Source: Anaerolineaceae bacterium UBA4775
GTDB taxonomy: Bacteria; Chloroflexota; Anaerolineae; Anaerolineales; Anaerolineaceae
Direction of reading: 5' to 3'
NCBI GenBank assembly: GCA_002403205.1
Contig: DHHJ01000011.1
Location: 62,001-126,000 of the forward strand
Length of the DNA: 64,000 nucleotides
Below are positions 8,283-18,128 of the stretch, in pieces. The notes under the pieces are model-generated. The model was not told the origin of the DNA. It searched no databases and saw only the letters and a program-made list of their open reading frames with translations. Every line of letters begins with the position of its first letter. The first letter of the stretch is position 1. Both the position numbers and the translations under genes were made by a program.

Positions 8283-10685
8283 ATGAATAAGAAAGCGTTA
8301 GAGACCCTCGAATATCCAAAAATCATCAGCCGGCTGGTGGAATATGCCGCCTTCAGCGCCTCGGCTGACCTGGCGCGCCAGCTGCTCCCCTTACCGGTTT
8401 TGGACGAGGTGCAAGCCCGGCAGACAGCAACCCGGGAGGCGCGCTTCATCTTGAGCATGGATGTCGATATCTCTTTCTATGCTGCCCAGGATATCCGCCC
8501 CCAGGTCGGGCTCGCCCGGCGCGACGGTGTCCTTGAACCATCCGACCTTTTAGCGGTTAAAAACACGCTGATCGTCTCCCGCTCGGCGAGGCGCGTGCTG
8601 GATAATACGGCCGCTGAAACGCCCCTGCTCTCTGCGCTGGGGGAAGACCTGCCCGTCGGGCTGGGGCTGATCGACCTGATCAGTAAAACCATCAACGACC
8701 GGGGCGAGGTGCTCGATTCAGCCTCTGAGAAGCTCTCCCAAGTCCGCCGTGAGATGAAGATCACCTACGAGCGCATGATGACCCGTATGCAGCGCTTCAT
8801 TTCCGACCCGAACACAGCCCGCATGCTGCAGGAGCCGATCATCACCCAGCGCAACGGGCGTAATGTTTTGCCCTTGCGAGCCGAGTTTAAAGGCCGCATT
8901 AAAGCCGTCATCCACGATCAATCCTCTTCGGGTGCGACCCTGTTCATTGAACCCCTCGCAGTTGTGGAATGGAACAACCGCTACCGCGAGCTGGAACTGG
9001 CCGAACGCGATGAGATGCGCCGTATCCTGGCAGAACTGAGCCGGCGAGTCGCCGAGCACAGCGCCGTGCTCAAGACCATGGTTGAAGCCATGGCCGAACT
9101 TGACCTGGCTTTGATGTGCGCCCTCTACGCCGAGGATATCGACGCCGTCGAACCGCGTCTGGTGCCCTTCCGTGAGACCGCTGGCAAGCACCCGGGCAGC
9201 GTCATCCGGATCTATAAAGCCCGCCACCCCTTGCTGGAGCCCAAAGATGTGGTGCCGATCGACGTCGACCTCGACAATGAGACCTATGCCCTGGTGATCA
9301 CCGGGCCCAATACGGGCGGTAAGACCGTCACCCTGAAGACCATTGGCTTGCTGGTGCTGATGGCACAATCAGGCCTGCAAATCCCGGCTGGCTCGGGTTC
9401 AACCCTGTCGGTTTTCAAAGATGTATTTGCCGACATTGGCGATGAGCAATCGATCGAACAATCCCTCTCGACTTTTTCAGGGCATGTCACCAACATCGTA
9501 TCGATCCTCAAAAAGGCCGACGAGCGCGCACTCGTCTTGCTGGATGAATTGGGTGCGGGGACGGATCCGCAAGAGGGTTCTGCCCTGGCCCGCGCGGTGC
9601 TGACCCATCTTTTAGATCGGGGCATCACCAACATGGTCGCCACGCATTACCCTGAGCTAAAAGCCTACGCCCACACCACCCCCGGCGTTTTGAACGCCAG
9701 TGTTGAGTTCGACCTCAAAACCCTCCAGCCCACCTATCACCTCACCATCGGTTTGCCTGGGCGCTCCAATGCCCTGGCGATTGCCGAACGCCTGGGCTTG
9801 CCAGAGGAGATCATCGCAGCGGCACGCAGCGAGATTGACCCGACCGACCTGCGGGCGGAAGATCTGCTGGATGAAATCCACCGCCAGCGCGACCTGGCAC
9901 GCCAGGCACGTGAAGCGGCCCAAACCGCCCAACGCGAGGCTGAAGACGTCCGCAAGGAACTGGCCGACCGCCTGGATAAGATCGAAGACGAACGCTATGC
10001 CCTCCTGGAAGAATCCCGCCAGGAAGCTGAGAATCAGTTGATGGCCTTGCGTGAAGCACTCGAAACCCTGCGCCGTCAGCTGGCGCGGGCACATCAGCCC
10101 CTAGAGGCTGTTGACGAGGTGGAGGAAGTCATCGAAGCGCTGGAAGAAGAAGTTGCCCAACCCGTCATTCGCAAAGCGCCTAAACAACCCGTCCGGAAAC
10201 CCAAAGGGCCGCTGCGCCTGGGAGAAAAGGTTCACCTGCGCTCGATTGATCAGGATGGGGTGGTGACTGCCATCGGCGAAGAGGAGATCGAAGTGCAGAT
10301 CGGCATGCTCAGAGTGCGCGCCCGCCGGTCAGACATGGTCCGCACAGGTGAAGTCGAACAAGGGGAAGCAGCGGAAGCACCGCCACCCCGCCAACAGAAG
10401 CAAGGCAAAATCACCCTGCCACTGGCACAGGACTCCCCCGGGATCGAAATGGATCTGCGCGGTCAGCGGGTGGATGAAGGTCTGGATGCCCTTGACCGCT
10501 ATTTGGAAAAAGCCTATTTAGCCGGGCTGCCCTTCGTGCGCATCATTCACGGCAAAGGGACCGGGCGTCTGCGCGAGTCTGTCCGCACAGCCCTGGGTAA
10601 ATGTCCCTATGTGGCACGCTACGAAGGTGGGGGAAATAACGAAGGGGGCGAAGGAGTCACCGTTGCCCACCTGAAACACCCATAA
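8283..10685 (+). CDS. mutS2: Endonuclease MutS2
   Basis: An 800-residue MutS2, the usual length. MutS2 proteins act on branched DNA or rescue collided ribosomes, depending on the species. The order is: MutS-like core and clamp helices, ATPase with Walker A GPNTGGKT (341-348) and Walker B LVLLDELGAGTDP, a long coiled coil rich in Glu, Arg and Lys (about 510-620), a KOW-like segment (LGEKVHLRSIDQDG) and the C-terminal Smr nuclease domain (about 722-800) with MDLRG and the HGKGTG loop, both intact. It has no mismatch-recognition Phe-x-Glu domain. The stop codon abuts the T tract of a terminator that serves the convergent regulator gene. Confidence 0.95.
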   Translation: MNKKALETLEYPKIISRLVEYAAFSASADLARQLLPLPVLDEVQARQTATREARFILSMDVDISFYAAQDIRPQVGLARRDGVLEPSDLLAVKNTLIVSRSARRVLDNTAAETPLLSALGEDLPVGLGLIDLISKTINDRGEVLDSASEKLSQVRREMKITYERMMTRMQRFISDPNTARMLQEPIITQRNGRNVLPLRAEFKGRIKAVIHDQSSSGATLFIEPLAVVEWNNRYRELELAERDEMRRILAELSRRVAEHSAVLKTMVEAMAELDLALMCALYAEDIDAVEPRLVPFRETAGKHPGSVIRIYKARHPLLEPKDVVPIDVDLDNETYALVITGPNTGGKTVTLKTIGLLVLMAQSGLQIPAGSGSTLSVFKDVFADIGDEQSIEQSLSTFSGHVTNIVSILKKADERALVLLDELGAGTDPQEGSALARAVLTHLLDRGITNMVATHYPELKAYAHTTPGVLNASVEFDLKTLQPTYHLTIGLPGRSNALAIAERLGLPEEIIAAARSEIDPTDLRAEDLLDEIHRQRDLARQAREAAQTAQREAEDVRKELADRLDKIEDERYALLEESRQEAENQLMALREALETLRRQLARAHQPLEAVDEVEEVIEALEEEVAQPVIRKAPKQPVRKPKGPLRLGEKVHLRSIDQDGVVTAIGEEEIEVQIGMLRVRARRSDMVRTGEVEQGEAAEAPPPRQQKQGKITLPLAQDSPGIEMDLRGQRVDEGLDALDRYLEKAYLAGLPFVRIIHGKGTGRLRESVRTALGKCPYVARYEGGGNNEGGEGVTVAHLKHP

Positions 10686-10733
10686 AAAAAGAACCGACAG
10701 TGCTCATTGCTCTCTTTTAGCATTGCCGGTTCT
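10684..10733 (-). terminator. Rho-independent terminator of the BTAD regulator gene
   Basis: On the minus strand, a stem formed by 10719-10733 and 10690-10704 (13 of 15 positions pair) is followed by seven T residues (10690-10684). It sits about 100 bases past the stop of the minus-strand regulator and touches the mutS2 stop codon, so it may also help end mutS2 transcription. Confidence 0.75.
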
Positions 10734-10830
10734 CTTGCACGTGAACCCCTCGACCACGTGCCCGATTACCCTTGACTATACAACTGGGATCAGTATAACA
10801 CATTACCGTTACCAAAACGTGGACACGCTT

Positions 10831-13800
10831 TTAAGAAAAGTACCCTTTTTCTTCCCAAAAGCGGATGGCATTTAAAAAATCCTCCCTGAGGGGTGGGGAT
10901 TGGGTATACGAGTCTAACTTGTCAACCCAAGATCTAAACTTCCCCCTGATTTGATCGGGTGTGAGCTGCAAAGATTTGCATTCCATCAATTGAAATGCCA
11001 GTTCTAAAGAATGCAAGGTGAGCATGGTCATATCGTGAGACTGGGCTTGAGCCAACACATCGATCAGGAAATGTTCTGCCCGATCGCATTGCGCCTGGTT
11101 GTAAGCCAGCCCGGCCATGCGAAATTTGGCCCACAATACTTCGTGAGCTAGACCTCGTTGTTCAGCCATGTTAACGGCTTTGGCAAATTTTTCTTCCGCT
11201 GCGTCATAATTGCGTTCATCTACATCAAGCGCCCCATCTGTCACCAAGGCTTTGAAATACAGCCCCATCATCCCCTGTTGCTCAGTCACCCAAAGTGTTG
11301 TGCCTAAGATTTCCCTGGCCTCATCCAGTTGGCCAGTCCGCGCCAGCAACCGCCCCAAGTGGATGTTGTTTTCCAGCCCGTTATAGGTGTGGGAGGTATA
11401 CCCCTCGCGGACCTGTGCAATGCGGTAGTGCTGCATGGCCTGGGGAATATTGTGCAAAATATTGAACACATCCCCCAGAATGGTGTTCGCAGCCACGATA
11501 ATATGCGTCTTATTCTTCCGAGCGGCCAATTCTAACGCGCGGTTGCCGTGCTGGTAGGCATCATCAAGGCGCCCTTTAACAATTTCTGCTTTCGCAAGTG
11601 TGACCAATAACAGCCCTTCAAGAAAGGCATTATCTAATTTTTGCACGATTTCAAGGGCCTGCTGAGCAAATTGAACGCAGTCGTCCACATCTCCCGCAGT
11701 GTAATTGGCTACTGCCAAGGTATTGCAAGCTCGCAGCTTATCAAACGTATCCAGCTGGTTAAAAAATTCGTGATAAGCCATCTCGGCATACTGTTTGGCT
11801 TTGTGGGCTTCCCCCTGGGCGTAGTAACTGTCGCTGATCGCCCGGTGGGCATTGAAGGTATGTGAGGTGATGTTGTCAAAATCAGGCGGCAAAGCTTGGG
11901 TGACCTCAAGTAACCGGTGAGCCGTTTCCAGATTTCCCTGAAAATCGAGCAACCACCACTGAAGGAGTGCCTTATGAAAAAGGGCTTGAATTAATGCCTC
12001 AGGATCGTCAAATTTTTCAAGGTCATCAATTGCGGCTTTGATCAGCAGTAAACCCGTTTCAAAGTTCTCATGCATAAAACAGGCATTGGCCAGCACCGTA
12101 TTGGACAATCCCATCAACAGGGGGTTGTTTTCACGCTTGGCGATCTGCTGTAATTTCACCCCGATCTCTTCCAGCAGATCTGCCTGGTCAGATTGATAGG
12201 CATAACTGCGCCACTGTTTGTAAAGCTGAATGACATGCTGCGTTGTGAAACGACCCTGCGGCGCACGGTTGATGATATTCTCAGCCTGCCTGAAAACGCG
12301 GTTTGTATCTTCACTAGCGCCAAGCATCCAGGCGTGCGCTGCAGCTTGCAGCAGCCATTCGAACCCGTTAACCACGTCACCGCCGGACAGGTAATGATCC
12401 GCGATGATGACAGCTTTATCCGGCGCATCGGCTTTTTGACTCAGTTGATGGGCAATCTTCTGATGGAGGATTTGCTGATAAGCTGAGATTGTTTCCCTGA
12501 GCACAACTTCACGCATGGTTTCATGACTGAAGACTAAGTTGTCTTGCTGAGTCTGTTGATGTTGACTGACGAACAAAATACCTGAGCGGAGCAACGGTTC
12601 AATCCCTGAAAAGAATTGGCCCTGGCCGAGCTCTGTTACCGCTTGCAGCAGATCCAGTGGGATCTCCGTGCCGATCACACTGGCGCAGGTCAGGATATGA
12701 CGCGAATCGTCGCTCAATTGCGTGATCCGTCTGCGGATCAACCCGTGGATGCTGTCCGGTATTGGCAACTGTTCCAGATCATGCAGTGCATCGAGATCCA
12801 TTGGTCCTTCCAGCACATGGCGAAGAATTTCGAGCACCATTAACGGGTTGCCATCCGTCTCACGATACAAAAGCTCGACAAACGTGGGCGAGGGCACCAC
12901 TTTCAAGACATGTTGCGTGAGGAGGCGCACTTCTTCTGGGTTCAGCCCCGGCAAATCAATCACCTGAACCTGATGTGTGCGGTGAAATTGTTCAAAGAAG
13001 GCGTCCATCTCCCGCCCGGGTTCGCCAGCATGACCGGCCACGATCAGAACACCGTTTTCGCCAAAGAAACCCTGACCCACCAGGTAAGCTAAAGCTTGGA
13101 AAGTCTGCTGATCTGCCCATTGGGCATCGTCCAGGAAGAAGAGCACCCGCCCGAATGTCTTTACCATAAGGCTGAGCAGGTGATGCAGGGCATCAAACAG
13201 GTGCTGGCGGGCAGAAGGTAAGGTGTCCACAGGAGATATGCTGCAATCTGGACGTAATTCTGTCAGCTCGGGGAATAATAGCGTCAACTGGTTAGCCCAC
13301 ACGCAATCAATATTTGCCCAAACCTGATCCGGGACGTGTCGGCGCAAACCATGAATGATCGGAGCGAGGGGTAAGCCGCGTTCGCCTTCCCGCGCCTGTG
13401 CAAGGATCAATTTTGGCTTGGGCGAGAGGATTTCGAAAAACTCCTGAACCAGGCGGGTTTTACCAACCCCGATCAGCCCGCGGATTTTCACCAGGCCGCC
13501 GCCGTAATACGCCCTTCTGAGCTGCCCCAATTCCACGGTCCGGCCGACCAGCGGCAGTTGCCCAGCATGTTGTGTCGGCCAGCCCTGCCCCTCCTGGACG
13601 AGATTCTCTTCGATCAACATCTGAGCTTTGCGGCAGCATTCCAGCAATTCGTCGGGCAGTGGGGCACCGTACATACGCTCGAAGATGACCTCGAGTGCAT
13701 CGCAAAATTCCATGGCTTCCTGATGGCGGCCTAGCTTTGTGAGCAAGTTGACCACTGCCAGGTGCGAAGCGATATCCAGGTAATTTAACCGACCCAGTTG

Positions 13801-14403
13801 GATGAAGAGGTCCAGCGCCCTTTCAGGCTGGCCACACGCCTGGAAATGCTCCGCAAGCCGCTTCATCAGGAATTGGCGATGGCTGTTCAGATTCCTGTTA
13901 AGCGTGTGGCGCCAATCGGCCAAAACGGGGTAGGTATGGAAATCGTCTCCCTGGATAACTTGGTCGCCATGCCAAAAACCCAGTGTTTCCCGGATCTGGT
14001 TAACAAGCTGATCTGACAAAGCTTGTGAGCGGGGTAATGCCCCCAGTATGCCACTTAAGCTTGTGTAAGATTCCTCAAACCTTAACAGGTCAATTTGGCA
14101 GCGTGAAAAATCCAAAGAAACCTGATCCAATTCGGTGATCAGCAGGTCTTTTTGCGGCAGTTTGTTGCGTAAGCGGGAAAGGGCGGTGCGCAGGGTTGCG
14201 CGCGGGTCGATCTGCTCGGCATCAGGCCAGATCAGGTCGATCAGGTCTGACCGGTCGACCGGCCTGTGTTCCACGGCCAGGTAATAGAGAATGCCACGTT
14301 CAACCCGGCGGGGGATGATAATGTGCACCTGATCAGCTAAGATCTCAACAGGCCCCAACAGATGGATCTCAAGTTTTGGTGGTTTCATTGTCATATCAAT
14401 CAT
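10831..14403 (-). CDS. Large BTAD/AAA-ATPase/TPR transcriptional regulator
   Basis: A protein of about 1190 residues built like the SARP/AfsR and MalT-related activators. Residues 1-95 match an OmpR-type winged helix (LEIHLLGPVEI, then RTALSRLRNKL), followed by the bacterial transcriptional activation domain to about residue 260. An AAA ATPase follows with Walker A GLIGVGKTR and Walker B VLFFLDDAQWAD. The C-terminal half is long helical TPR-like repeats, probably for sensing or partner binding. The start at 14403 is chosen over the much longer frame that runs through tRNA-Leu; Met codons at 14394 and 14388 are alternatives, and no strong SD is visible. No neighbouring target gene is obvious. 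Confidence 0.85.
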   Translation of the reverse strand: MIDMTMKPPKLEIHLLGPVEILADQVHIIIPRRVERGILYYLAVEHRPVDRSDLIDLIWPDAEQIDPRATLRTALSRLRNKLPQKDLLITELDQVSLDFSRCQIDLLRFEESYTSLSGILGALPRSQALSDQLVNQIRETLGFWHGDQVIQGDDFHTYPVLADWRHTLNRNLNSHRQFLMKRLAEHFQACGQPERALDLFIQLGRLNYLDIASHLAVVNLLTKLGRHQEAMEFCDALEVIFERMYGAPLPDELLECCRKAQMLIEENLVQEGQGWPTQHAGQLPLVGRTVELGQLRRAYYGGGLVKIRGLIGVGKTRLVQEFFEILSPKPKLILAQAREGERGLPLAPIIHGLRRHVPDQVWANIDCVWANQLTLLFPELTELRPDCSISPVDTLPSARQHLFDALHHLLSLMVKTFGRVLFFLDDAQWADQQTFQALAYLVGQGFFGENGVLIVAGHAGEPGREMDAFFEQFHRTHQVQVIDLPGLNPEEVRLLTQHVLKVVPSPTFVELLYRETDGNPLMVLEILRHVLEGPMDLDALHDLEQLPIPDSIHGLIRRRITQLSDDSRHILTCASVIGTEIPLDLLQAVTELGQGQFFSGIEPLLRSGILFVSQHQQTQQDNLVFSHETMREVVLRETISAYQQILHQKIAHQLSQKADAPDKAVIIADHYLSGGDVVNGFEWLLQAAAHAWMLGASEDTNRVFRQAENIINRAPQGRFTTQHVIQLYKQWRSYAYQSDQADLLEEIGVKLQQIAKRENNPLLMGLSNTVLANACFMHENFETGLLLIKAAIDDLEKFDDPEALIQALFHKALLQWWLLDFQGNLETAHRLLEVTQALPPDFDNITSHTFNAHRAISDSYYAQGEAHKAKQYAEMAYHEFFNQLDTFDKLRACNTLAVANYTAGDVDDCVQFAQQALEIVQKLDNAFLEGLLLVTLAKAEIVKGRLDDAYQHGNRALELAARKNKTHIIVAANTILGDVFNILHNIPQAMQHYRIAQVREGYTSHTYNGLENNIHLGRLLARTGQLDEAREILGTTLWVTEQQGMMGLYFKALVTDGALDVDERNYDAAEEKFAKAVNMAEQRGLAHEVLWAKFRMAGLAYNQAQCDRAEHFLIDVLAQAQSHDMTMLTLHSLELAFQLMECKSLQLTPDQIRGKFRSWVDKLDSYTQSPPLREDFLNAIRFWEEKGYFS

Positions 14404-14461
14404 ACCCCGGTTTTGATCGAAATCGCCTGGCGGCCAACCGTTGCAATTGCATTTTAACCGC

Positions 14462-14484
14462 AAAAGCCCACAGAGAGGGCTTTT
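14462..14484 (-). terminator. Terminator between tRNA-Leu and the regulator gene
   Basis: AAAAGCCC and GGGCTTTT form a perfect 8-bp stem with a seven-base loop, 15 bases past the tRNA 3' end; the last stem bases are the T run. It should separate tRNA-Leu from the regulator gene. Confidence 0.65.
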
Positions 14485-14498
14485 GAAGAAAGAATAAG

Positions 14499-14580
14499 TG
14501 CCGAAGGTGGGAATCGAACCCACATGCCCGAAGGCACACGAGTTTGAGTCGTGCGCGTCTGCCAGTTCCGCCACTTCGGC
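14499..14580 (-). tRNA. tRNA-Leu (anticodon CAA)
   Basis: An 82-base class II tRNA on the minus strand. The acceptor stem pairs 14574-14580 (GCCGAAG) with 14500-14506 (CTTCGGC), with discriminator A at 14499. The anticodon stem CACGA/TCGTG encloses loop CTCAAAC, giving CAA, which reads TTG. The variable arm GCCTTCGGGC and T loop TTCGATT are normal for leucine tRNAs. CCA is not encoded in the DNA. Confidence 0.95.
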
Positions 14581-14591
14581 CGGTGACTACT

Positions 14592-14620
14592 ATTTTATCC
14601 AATCCACGGGTACAGGTCAA
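14592..14620 (-). promoter_or_regulatory. tRNA-Leu promoter
   Basis: On the minus strand TTGACC (14620-14615), a 17-base spacer and TAAAAT (14597-14592). Transcription would start a few bases before the tRNA 5' end at 14580. The same two hexamers and spacing precede tRNA-Arg at 49332-49360. Confidence 0.75.
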
Positions 14621-14776
14621 GCAAGTGTTGGTGCCAGTTTTGGCCCCCACCCAGCAACAGGAGCTATCCGACCTTCAAATCTACATGTTTTCATCTTATA
14701 AATATTTAGGTATGATAAAGGCTAAAACGGCACCCTGTTCGTAGAACCCTCAGGCTGCCCGCAGATGGAGCTTATG

Positions 14777-15850
14777 ATGGAATTAGGCATTATCGGATTG
14801 CCCCAATCCGGAAAGACAACTTTGTTCAACGCCCTCACACGGGGTGATGCCCCCACCGGGATCAGCGGCGGAAAGCTTGCCATGCATACCGCGGTGGTTG
14901 ACGTCCCTGATGAGCGCATATCGGCATTGACGGAACTCTTTCAACCCAAGAAAATCGTGCACGCCAAAGTGACCTATACCGACATCGCCGGCTTAGACGG
15001 AGAAACCGCACAAACAGGGATTTCAGGTCCCCTGCTGAACACGCTTTCGCACATGGATGGCTTTATCCACGTGGTACGCCACTTTGAGAACCCCCTTGTC
15101 CCGCACTTCGCCGGATCGGTCGATCCCAAACGGGACCTGGAAACAATGGAATCCGAACTGATCCTTAACGACATGATCCAGGTAGAGCGCAAACTGCAAC
15201 GCCTGGAAGAAGAACGCCAGCGCGGCGGATACAGCCGAGATAAAACCCTGATCGCCCATGAGGAAGCCTTGTTCAAACGCCTGTCAGAAACGCTCTCCCA
15301 GGGCATGCCCCTCCGCAACGAAACTTTCAGTGATGAAGAAGAAAAACTGCTCTCCAGCTATGCGCTGCTCAGCCGTAAACCCCAGGTGATCGTCATCAAC
15401 CAGTCGGAAGACCAGCCCCAAATTCAACTGGACACAGTCAGTGCCCGAACTGAGATCATCTACATGCCCACCAAGCTGGAGATGGAGATCGCACAGCTCC
15501 CCCCTGAAGACGCAGCCCCGTTCCTCGCAGAATACGGCATAAAAGAGCCCAGCCTTGACCGCTTCATCCGGCTCTCCTATGGGCTGCTCGATCTGATCAC
15601 GTTTTTCACTGCCGCTGAAAAAGAAGTTCATGCCTGGACGCTTAAAAACGGGGCTACAGCCCTCGAAGCGGCAGGCAGGGTGCACTCCGACATGGAGCGG
15701 GGCTTCATCCGGGCAGAAGTGGTCAGCTTTGAGGACCTGATCACCCTGGGCGGCTATGCCGAGGCCCGCCAGGCTGGTAAGCTGCGCCTGGAGGGTAAAG
15801 GCTACCACGTGCAGGATGGCGATGTGGTTACCATCCGCTTCAACATCTAA
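14777..15850 (+). CDS. ychF: YchF-type P-loop ATPase/GTPase
   Basis: A 357-residue member of the YchF branch of the Obg family. The P-loop is GLPQSGKTT (residues 7-15); the usual Asn-Val of the family's NVGKS is Gln-Ser here. The DIAGL motif (G3) and NQSE in place of NKxD (G4) follow; the latter is the change that makes YchF prefer ATP. A central coiled-coil part (MESELILNDMIQVERKLQRLEEE) and the C-terminal TGS domain (LKNGATALEAAGRVHSDMERGFIRAEV) complete the family layout. YchF proteins bind ribosomes and affect stress response. ATG 14777 is chosen because GGAG lies six bases upstream; ATGs at 14765 and 14774 are alternatives. Confidence 0.9.
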   Translation: MELGIIGLPQSGKTTLFNALTRGDAPTGISGGKLAMHTAVVDVPDERISALTELFQPKKIVHAKVTYTDIAGLDGETAQTGISGPLLNTLSHMDGFIHVVRHFENPLVPHFAGSVDPKRDLETMESELILNDMIQVERKLQRLEEERQRGGYSRDKTLIAHEEALFKRLSETLSQGMPLRNETFSDEEEKLLSSYALLSRKPQVIVINQSEDQPQIQLDTVSARTEIIYMPTKLEMEIAQLPPEDAAPFLAEYGIKEPSLDRFIRLSYGLLDLITFFTAAEKEVHAWTLKNGATALEAAGRVHSDMERGFIRAEVVSFEDLITLGGYAEARQAGKLRLEGKGYHVQDGDVVTIRFNI

Positions 15851-15912
15851 CTTTCGGGAGGCGAGGCGCCTGCGTTGACGCGCTTAAGCGGCAAAGGTAG
15901 AATCGTCTCATC

Positions 15913-18114
15913 ATGGCAGACTTACTCAACGAACTTAATCCACAGCAGCAAAAGGCCGTGGCCGCACCGCCAGGGCCTATTCTCGTTTTGGCGGGGCCAG
16001 GCTCCGGCAAAACCCGCGTCCTGACCTACCGGATCGCCTACCTGATCGCGGCTTTAAATGTCCCGGCCCGTCAGATCATGGCCGTCACTTTCACCAACAA
16101 AGCCGCCCGAGAAATGGGCCACCGAGTGGAGGGTTTGCTGGGCGAAAAAACAAACGGGCTGTGGCTGGGCACTTTTCACGCCATCTGCGGCCGGATCCTG
16201 CGTCGAGAAGCCGCCCATCTGCCCGTTGATTCGAACTTCGTCATCTACGACGCTGATGACCAAACCGCCCTGATCAAACGGGTCATCCAGGAAAAAGTGT
16301 TCAATAGCAAGGACTATAACCCCAACCAGGTGCTTTCACGTATCAGCAACGCCAAAAATGACCTGCTAGGGCCAGAAGACTACCCCGTCGAAAGCTACCG
16401 CGACGAGACCATCCAGGCGATTTATGCGGCCTACCAGGCTTACCTGGTGGCCAGCAATGCCATGGATTTTGATGATATGCTGCGCTACACAGCGCACCTG
16501 CTCGAGACTCAGCCAGAGATCCGCGAAAAATATGCCCATCGGTTTCAGCATATCCTCGTGGATGAGTTTCAAGACACGAACCAGGCGCAGTACAACCTGC
16601 TTTATCACCTGGCTTCTCATCATCGCAATCTCTTTGTGGTGGGTGATGAAGATCAATCCATTTACCGCTGGCGGGGTGCCGATTATCGCAATGTGGAACG
16701 GTTTGCGGAAAATTTCCCTCAGCGGACCACCATCCTCCTCGAGCAAAATTACCGCTCCACCCAAACCATCCTCGATACGGCTGTATCGGTGATCAACGAA
16801 AATCCCCACCGGACCGAGAAAAAGCTTTTCACCGCGCGCGGCACAGGTAAACCCGCGACGGCATATGAGGCCCTGGATGATCACGACGAGGCGGCCTATG
16901 TCGTCGATACCATTGTCACCCAGGTCAGGCAGGGTCAGGCCAAGGAGTCTGATTTTGCTATCATGTACCGCACCAACGCCCAATCACGCCTGCTGGAAGA
17001 AGCCTTTCGACGGGCAAATATGAGCTACCGCCTGGTCGGAGCCCAGCGTTTTTACGGCCGCCGTGAAGTCAAAGACATGATCGCCTTTCTGCGGGTGATC
17101 TACAATCCCAAGGATGAGGTCAGCCTGGCACGGGTGATCAACCTCCCTGCGCGGGGTATCGGCGCGGTCACCGTGGATAATTTACAAAAATGCGCCCAAG
17201 GTGCCGGCCTGAGCAGCGGCGAAGTCTTGCTCTCATTGAGCGATGGCGGAAGCAATGCCTTAGAAGAACGCCTGGGCAGCGCCGCGGCCCGCCTGAGGCC
17301 CTTTAGCATGCTCCTGGCGGATTGGCGTGGACAGCTCGATCAACGTTCACTGACCGCACTGTTTGACCAGGTGCTGCTCGATACCGGGTACGAGGCGTAC
17401 ATCAAAGCCGACAGCGACGAATTGCAGGACCGCTGGGCTAACGTCATGGAACTGCGCGGGGTGCTGCTCGAGTACGAGGCCCTTGGCCTGGGAGTTTTTC
17501 TCGAAGCGATGGCCCTGGTGGCCGATCAGGACACCCTGCCGGACACCATCGATGCCCCCACCTTGTTGACCTTGCATGCTGCTAAGGGTTTGGAATTCCC
17601 CCAGGTGTTCATCGTCGGGCTGGATGAACACTACCTGCCCCACAGCCGCTCTCGGGATGATGAAGAAGCCCTGGCTGAAGAAAGGCGGTTGTTTTATGTG
17701 GGCATAACCCGCGCCGAAGACCGCCTGTACCTGGTGCGTGCGCTCAGGCGGCGCAGCCCGTACGGCAGCTATGAAAATATGCTCCCTTCCCGATTCCTGT
17801 CCGATATCCCCGAGGCATTGTTGAATGGACGCTTTACCCGTGAGAACGGTTGGGGTAAGGGGTACGATGTGGACCAATTCCAGTGGGACCGGCCATACGG
17901 ATCATCAACGCAGAAAAAGGCTCCCAAACCCCCTGAAAAGCGAGCCCAGCGTTTTTATCCCGATATGCTTGTTGAGCACCCGGTGTATGGCGAAGGTGTG
18001 GTCCGCAACAGTCGCCTGGAATACGGTGACGAGACGGTGGAAGTGTATTTTGACGGGCTGGGTTTAAAAGCACTGGTAGCATCGCTTTCCAGCCTTGAGA
18101 TCAAAGAGACGTAA
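15913..18114 (+). CDS. uvrD: UvrD/PcrA/Rep-family DNA helicase
   Basis: A 733-residue superfamily 1A helicase, near the usual length for PcrA. Motifs in order: Q motif LNPQQQKAV (residues 8-16), Walker A GPGSGKTR (28-35), FTNKAAREM (Ia), LVDEFQDTN (Walker B), VVGDEDQSIYRWRGA (III), LEQNYRST (IV), VDTI, LTLHAAKGLEF (V) and YVGITRAEDRLYL (VI). The C-terminus (about 690-733) carries the short PcrA-type Tudor-like end (HPVYGEGVV). It unwinds DNA 3' to 5' in nucleotide excision repair and at transcription or replication conflicts. It begins 62 bases after ychF and is followed after 14 bases by the lipoprotein gene, so the three may be co-transcribed. Confidence 0.93.
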   Translation: MADLLNELNPQQQKAVAAPPGPILVLAGPGSGKTRVLTYRIAYLIAALNVPARQIMAVTFTNKAAREMGHRVEGLLGEKTNGLWLGTFHAICGRILRREAAHLPVDSNFVIYDADDQTALIKRVIQEKVFNSKDYNPNQVLSRISNAKNDLLGPEDYPVESYRDETIQAIYAAYQAYLVASNAMDFDDMLRYTAHLLETQPEIREKYAHRFQHILVDEFQDTNQAQYNLLYHLASHHRNLFVVGDEDQSIYRWRGADYRNVERFAENFPQRTTILLEQNYRSTQTILDTAVSVINENPHRTEKKLFTARGTGKPATAYEALDDHDEAAYVVDTIVTQVRQGQAKESDFAIMYRTNAQSRLLEEAFRRANMSYRLVGAQRFYGRREVKDMIAFLRVIYNPKDEVSLARVINLPARGIGAVTVDNLQKCAQGAGLSSGEVLLSLSDGGSNALEERLGSAAARLRPFSMLLADWRGQLDQRSLTALFDQVLLDTGYEAYIKADSDELQDRWANVMELRGVLLEYEALGLGVFLEAMALVADQDTLPDTIDAPTLLTLHAAKGLEFPQVFIVGLDEHYLPHSRSRDDEEALAEERRLFYVGITRAEDRLYLVRALRRRSPYGSYENMLPSRFLSDIPEALLNGRFTRENGWGKGYDVDQFQWDRPYGSSTQKKAPKPPEKRAQRFYPDMLVEHPVYGEGVVRNSRLEYGDETVEVYFDGLGLKALVASLSSLEIKET

Positions 18115-18128
18115 AGTCGGAGCATGAG

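Noticed and set aside
14404..14574. The regulator frame extended upstream through tRNA-Leu to 14574
   Set aside because: The added 57 residues are a translation of the tRNA gene (MAELADAHDSN and so on) and its terminator. The family N-terminus starts near 14403.
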